NCBI GenBank assembly: GCA_002696275.1
Contig: NZRO01000051.1
Location: 28,544 to 63,703 of the forward strand
Reading direction: 5' to 3'
Source of the DNA: Flavobacteriales bacterium
GTDB taxonomy: Bacteria > Bacteroidota > Bacteroidia > Flavobacteriales > BACL11
Length of the DNA: 35,160 bases
The position numbers and the translations under genes were made by a program. Shown here piece by piece: positions 33,451 through 35,160 of this stretch. The notes under the pieces were generated by a model. That model searched no databases and was not told where the DNA came from. It was given only the letters and a program-made list of their open reading frames with translations. Positions within the stretch are counted from its first letter, which is position 1. Each line of letters begins with the position of its first letter.

Positions 33451-34849
33451 TTATTTTAAATTTCCACACATGTCTTCTGGTTTTACCCATTCTTCAAATT
33501 CTTTTTCAGTTAGATAGCCTAAATTAACACTTTCTTCTTTTAATGTTGTTCCATTCTTATGAGCAGTTTTTGCAATCTTTGCGGCCTTTTCGTAACCAAT
33601 TTTAGTATTTAATGCGGTAACAAGCATGAGAGAGGTTTCTAGGTTCTTTTTAATATTAACATAATTAGGTTCTATTCCTATAGCACAGTTTATCTCAAAT
33701 GAAATACATGCATCACCAATTAATCTAGCGGATATAAGAAGATTAGATGCCATTACAGGTTTAAATACATTTAACTCATAATGACCTTGCATGCCTCCTA
33801 CAGAGATAGCAGCATCGTTTCCAATAACTTGTGAGCAAACCATAGTCATTGCTTCACACTGAGTTGGGTTAACTTTACCTGGCATAATAGAAGATCCAGG
33901 TTCATTAGATGGTATTATTATTTCACCTATTCCGCTTCTAGGTCCAGAAGAAAGTAGACGGATGTCGTTAGTAATTTTATTTAAAGAGATGGCAATTTGT
34001 TTTAATGCACCATGAGATTCTACAATTGCATCGTGAGCAGCGAGTGCCTCAAATTTATTTTCAGCAGTAATAAAAGGTAGTTCTGTAAAATCCGCAATAT
34101 ATCCTGCTACTTTTTCTGAATACCCTTTAGGCGTATTAATCCCAGTTCCTACAGCAGTTCCTCCCAGAGCTAATTCTGATAGATGAGATAATGTATTTTC
34201 TAATGCTTTTAATCCATGATCAAGTTGAGATACATATCCAGAAAATTCCTGACCCAATGTAAGTGGAGTAGCATCCATCAAATGTGTTCTTCCAATTTTT
34301 ACCACCTTCATAAACTCTTCTGACTTTTTTGCTAGTGTATTTCTAAGTTTCTTAACACCAGGAATTGTAGTTTCTACAATAATTTTATAAGAAGCAATAT
34401 GCATTGCTGTAGGAAATGTATCATTCGAACTTTGTGATTTATTTACATCATCATTAGGATGAATTACTTTTTCATCATCCTCCAAACTACCTCCGTTTAT
34501 TACATGAGCTCTATTTGCAATTACCTCATTACAATTCATATTAGATTGTGTTCCACTTCCAGTTTGCCATATAACAAGAGGAAATTGATTATCATGTTTT
34601 CCATCTAAAATTTCATCGCATACCTTCGAAATTAAATCTCTTTTTTTTTTCAGAAAGAACACCTAACTCACAATTAGTATGTGCAGCTGCCTTTTTTAGA
34701 TAAGCAAACCCATAAATGATTTCAAGTGGCATTGAGCCTTCATCTCCAATCTTAAAATTGTTTTTACTCCTCTCCGTTTGAGCTCCCCAGTACTTATCTG
34801 CAGGAACTTTTACATCACCCATTGTGTCTTTTTCTATTCTATAATTCAT
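33451..34849 (-). pseudogene. fumC: class II fumarate hydratase FumC, frameshifted in a run of ten A
   Basis: Two overlapping frames together encode one FumC. The first (ATG at 34849) reads residues 1-68, [16 protein letters not shown]... to GVLSEKK, then runs out at a stop at 34613. The second carries the rest, from [15 protein letters not shown] to the C-terminus. Total span is 1399 bp, one base more than 466 codons, so removing one A from the A10 tract (34641-34650 on the plus strand as T) restores a 465-residue protein, the usual length. All motifs are intact: [31 protein letters not shown]. Fumarase interconverts fumarate and malate in the TCA cycle. No other damage is visible, so a sequencing error or slippage is as likely as true inactivation. 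Confidence 0.9.
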
Positions 34850-34861
34850 CTCAAAAATGTT

Positions 34862-34891
34862 TTGATAGTTTTAATTGTTGTTGTTTATTTG
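34862..34891 (+). promoter_or_regulatory. weak candidate promoter for the 47-residue membrane protein
   Basis: TTG (34862-34864), 19 bases, then TTTATTTG (34884-34891), one mismatch from TAnnTTTG. It lies 19 bases before the ATG at 34911 and is divergent from the fumC element. Confidence 0.3.
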
Positions 34892-34896
34892 CAGTA

Positions 34897-34904
34897 CAAA
34901 ATTA
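34897..34904 (-). promoter_or_regulatory. -7 element for fumC
   Basis: The minus strand reads TAATTTTG, an exact TAnnTTTG match, 48 bases upstream of the fumC ATG at 34849. No -33 TTG is seen. Confidence 0.35.
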
Positions 34905-34910
34905 ATAATT

Positions 34911-35054
34911 ATGAAATTTCTGGGCTTCCTTATCTTTGTATTTGTTTTTTTAATGGCATTTTGGTGTATTATTTTCTTAGCATCTGTCATTCCTTACTTT
35001 ATTTATGTTTGGTTTAGAGAAGGGAAATTAGAAAAAGATCAAATTCCCGATTAA
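34911..35054 (+). CDS. 47-residue membrane protein, unknown function
   Basis: ATG at 34911 opens MKFLGFLIFV... with about 33 hydrophobic residues, enough for one long or two short TM segments, followed by a positively charged, soluble tail WFREGKLEKDQIPD. The inside-positive tail suggests the C-terminus is cytoplasmic. Nothing in it is recognisable by family. Its TAA overlaps the TAA of the convergent arsC-like gene within the four bases TTAA. Small single-helix proteins of this kind are often regulators or subunits of larger membrane complexes, but that is a generality. The alternative plus-strand frame at 34778-35017 overlaps fumC and lacks this clean start. Confidence 0.65.
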   Translation: MKFLGFLIFVFVFLMAFWCIIFLASVIPYFIYVWFREGKLEKDQIPD

Positions 35055-35160
35055 TTTATAATTTTCAATACATTTTCAGGAGGTCTTCCTAAGACAGCTT
35101 TTTTTCTATTTGTAACAATTGGTCGTTGTATAATTTTAGGGTTCTCAACCATTGCTTGAA
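35051..35160 (-). CDS. arsC: ArsC-family (glutaredoxin-type arsenate reductase/Spx-like) protein, C-terminal fragment
   Basis: The last 36 codons of a minus-strand gene enter at the right edge. They read AMVENPKIIQRPIVTN, then KKAVLGRPPENVLKI and a stop at 35051. ENPxxIQRPIV followed by GRPPE is the C-terminal signature of the glutathione/glutaredoxin-dependent ArsC family; the Arg of QRP and of GRPP bind the oxyanion. The N-terminal catalytic Cys lies outside the window, so true arsenate reductase and Spx-like roles cannot be told apart with certainty; GRPPE favours ArsC. Its stop overlaps that of the convergent small membrane gene. Confidence 0.85.
   Translation of the reverse strand, partial: QAMVENPKIIQRPIVTNRKKAVLGRPPENVLKIIN

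Noticed and set aside
34640-34651. The A AAA AAG heptamer in fumC as a programmed -1 frameshift site, as in dnaX.
   Set aside because: The gene has one base too many, so only a +1 (or -2) shift restores the frame; a -1 shift leads to the wrong frame.

Overview
The window is an AT-rich (clearly under 40% G+C by eye), gene-dense chromosomal segment from a member of the Bacteroidota, most likely an uncultured or marine Flavobacteriales lineage. This rests on a type IX secretion (T9SS) C-terminal sorting domain, a carboxypeptidase-regulatory/TonB receptor, the purH-mreBCD-mrdA-rodA gene order, many TAnnTTTG-type promoter elements, almost no Shine-Dalgarno sequences, GCTD..NYNP..DDGSC repeats and a parvulin-type SurA/PpiD protein. 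No IS elements, prophage, CRISPR array or integrase are visible. Most of the window is core genome.

Layout. (1) 1-3979, minus strand: a three-gene unit of a T9SS-exported protein, a TonB-dependent outer-membrane receptor and a VanY-like M15 peptidase lipoprotein that runs off the left edge. (2) 4058-4191, minus: tRNA-Phe(GAA) with a strong terminator and its own promoter element. (3) 4276-11489, plus: an envelope-biogenesis run of coaX, an outer-membrane beta-barrel protein, a TPR protein, lptC, a CNNM/CorC-type transporter and a membrane-anchored parvulin chaperone, ending at a hairpin shared with the opposing genes. (4) 11543-18469, minus: purH-mreB-mreC-mreD-mrdA-rodA, the cell-elongation module. 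(5) 18569-27634, minus: mlaE-mlaF-rsmA-mgtE-2-hydroxyacid dehydrogenase-PPi-phosphofructokinase-mfd, tightly packed with overlapping stops and starts. (6) 27713-31630, plus: a 45-residue lipoprotein, an ArsP_2-type ten-TM metal exporter, an SprT-like metalloprotein, a sulfotransferase and a mannose-1-phosphate guanylyltransferase. (7) 31806-33399, plus: two uncharacterised exported proteins sharing a common domain, one of them carrying four GCTD repeats. (8) 33451-34849, minus: fumarase fumC, frameshifted at a run of ten A. (9) 34911-35160: a 47-residue membrane protein whose stop codon overlaps that of a convergent arsC-like gene cut by the right edge.

The coaX-to-ppiD run and the mre run meet tail to tail, so about 14 kb is devoted to envelope assembly (LPS transport, outer-membrane protein folding, rod-shape peptidoglycan synthesis). 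The least ordinary material lies at 31.8-35.1 kb: the paralogous secreted pair, the broken fumC and the small membrane protein. No obviously new multi-gene system (defence, conjugation or biosynthetic cluster) is visible. The best candidates for undescribed biology are the secreted pair at 31806-33399 and the two conserved unknown proteins inside the coaX-lptC operon.
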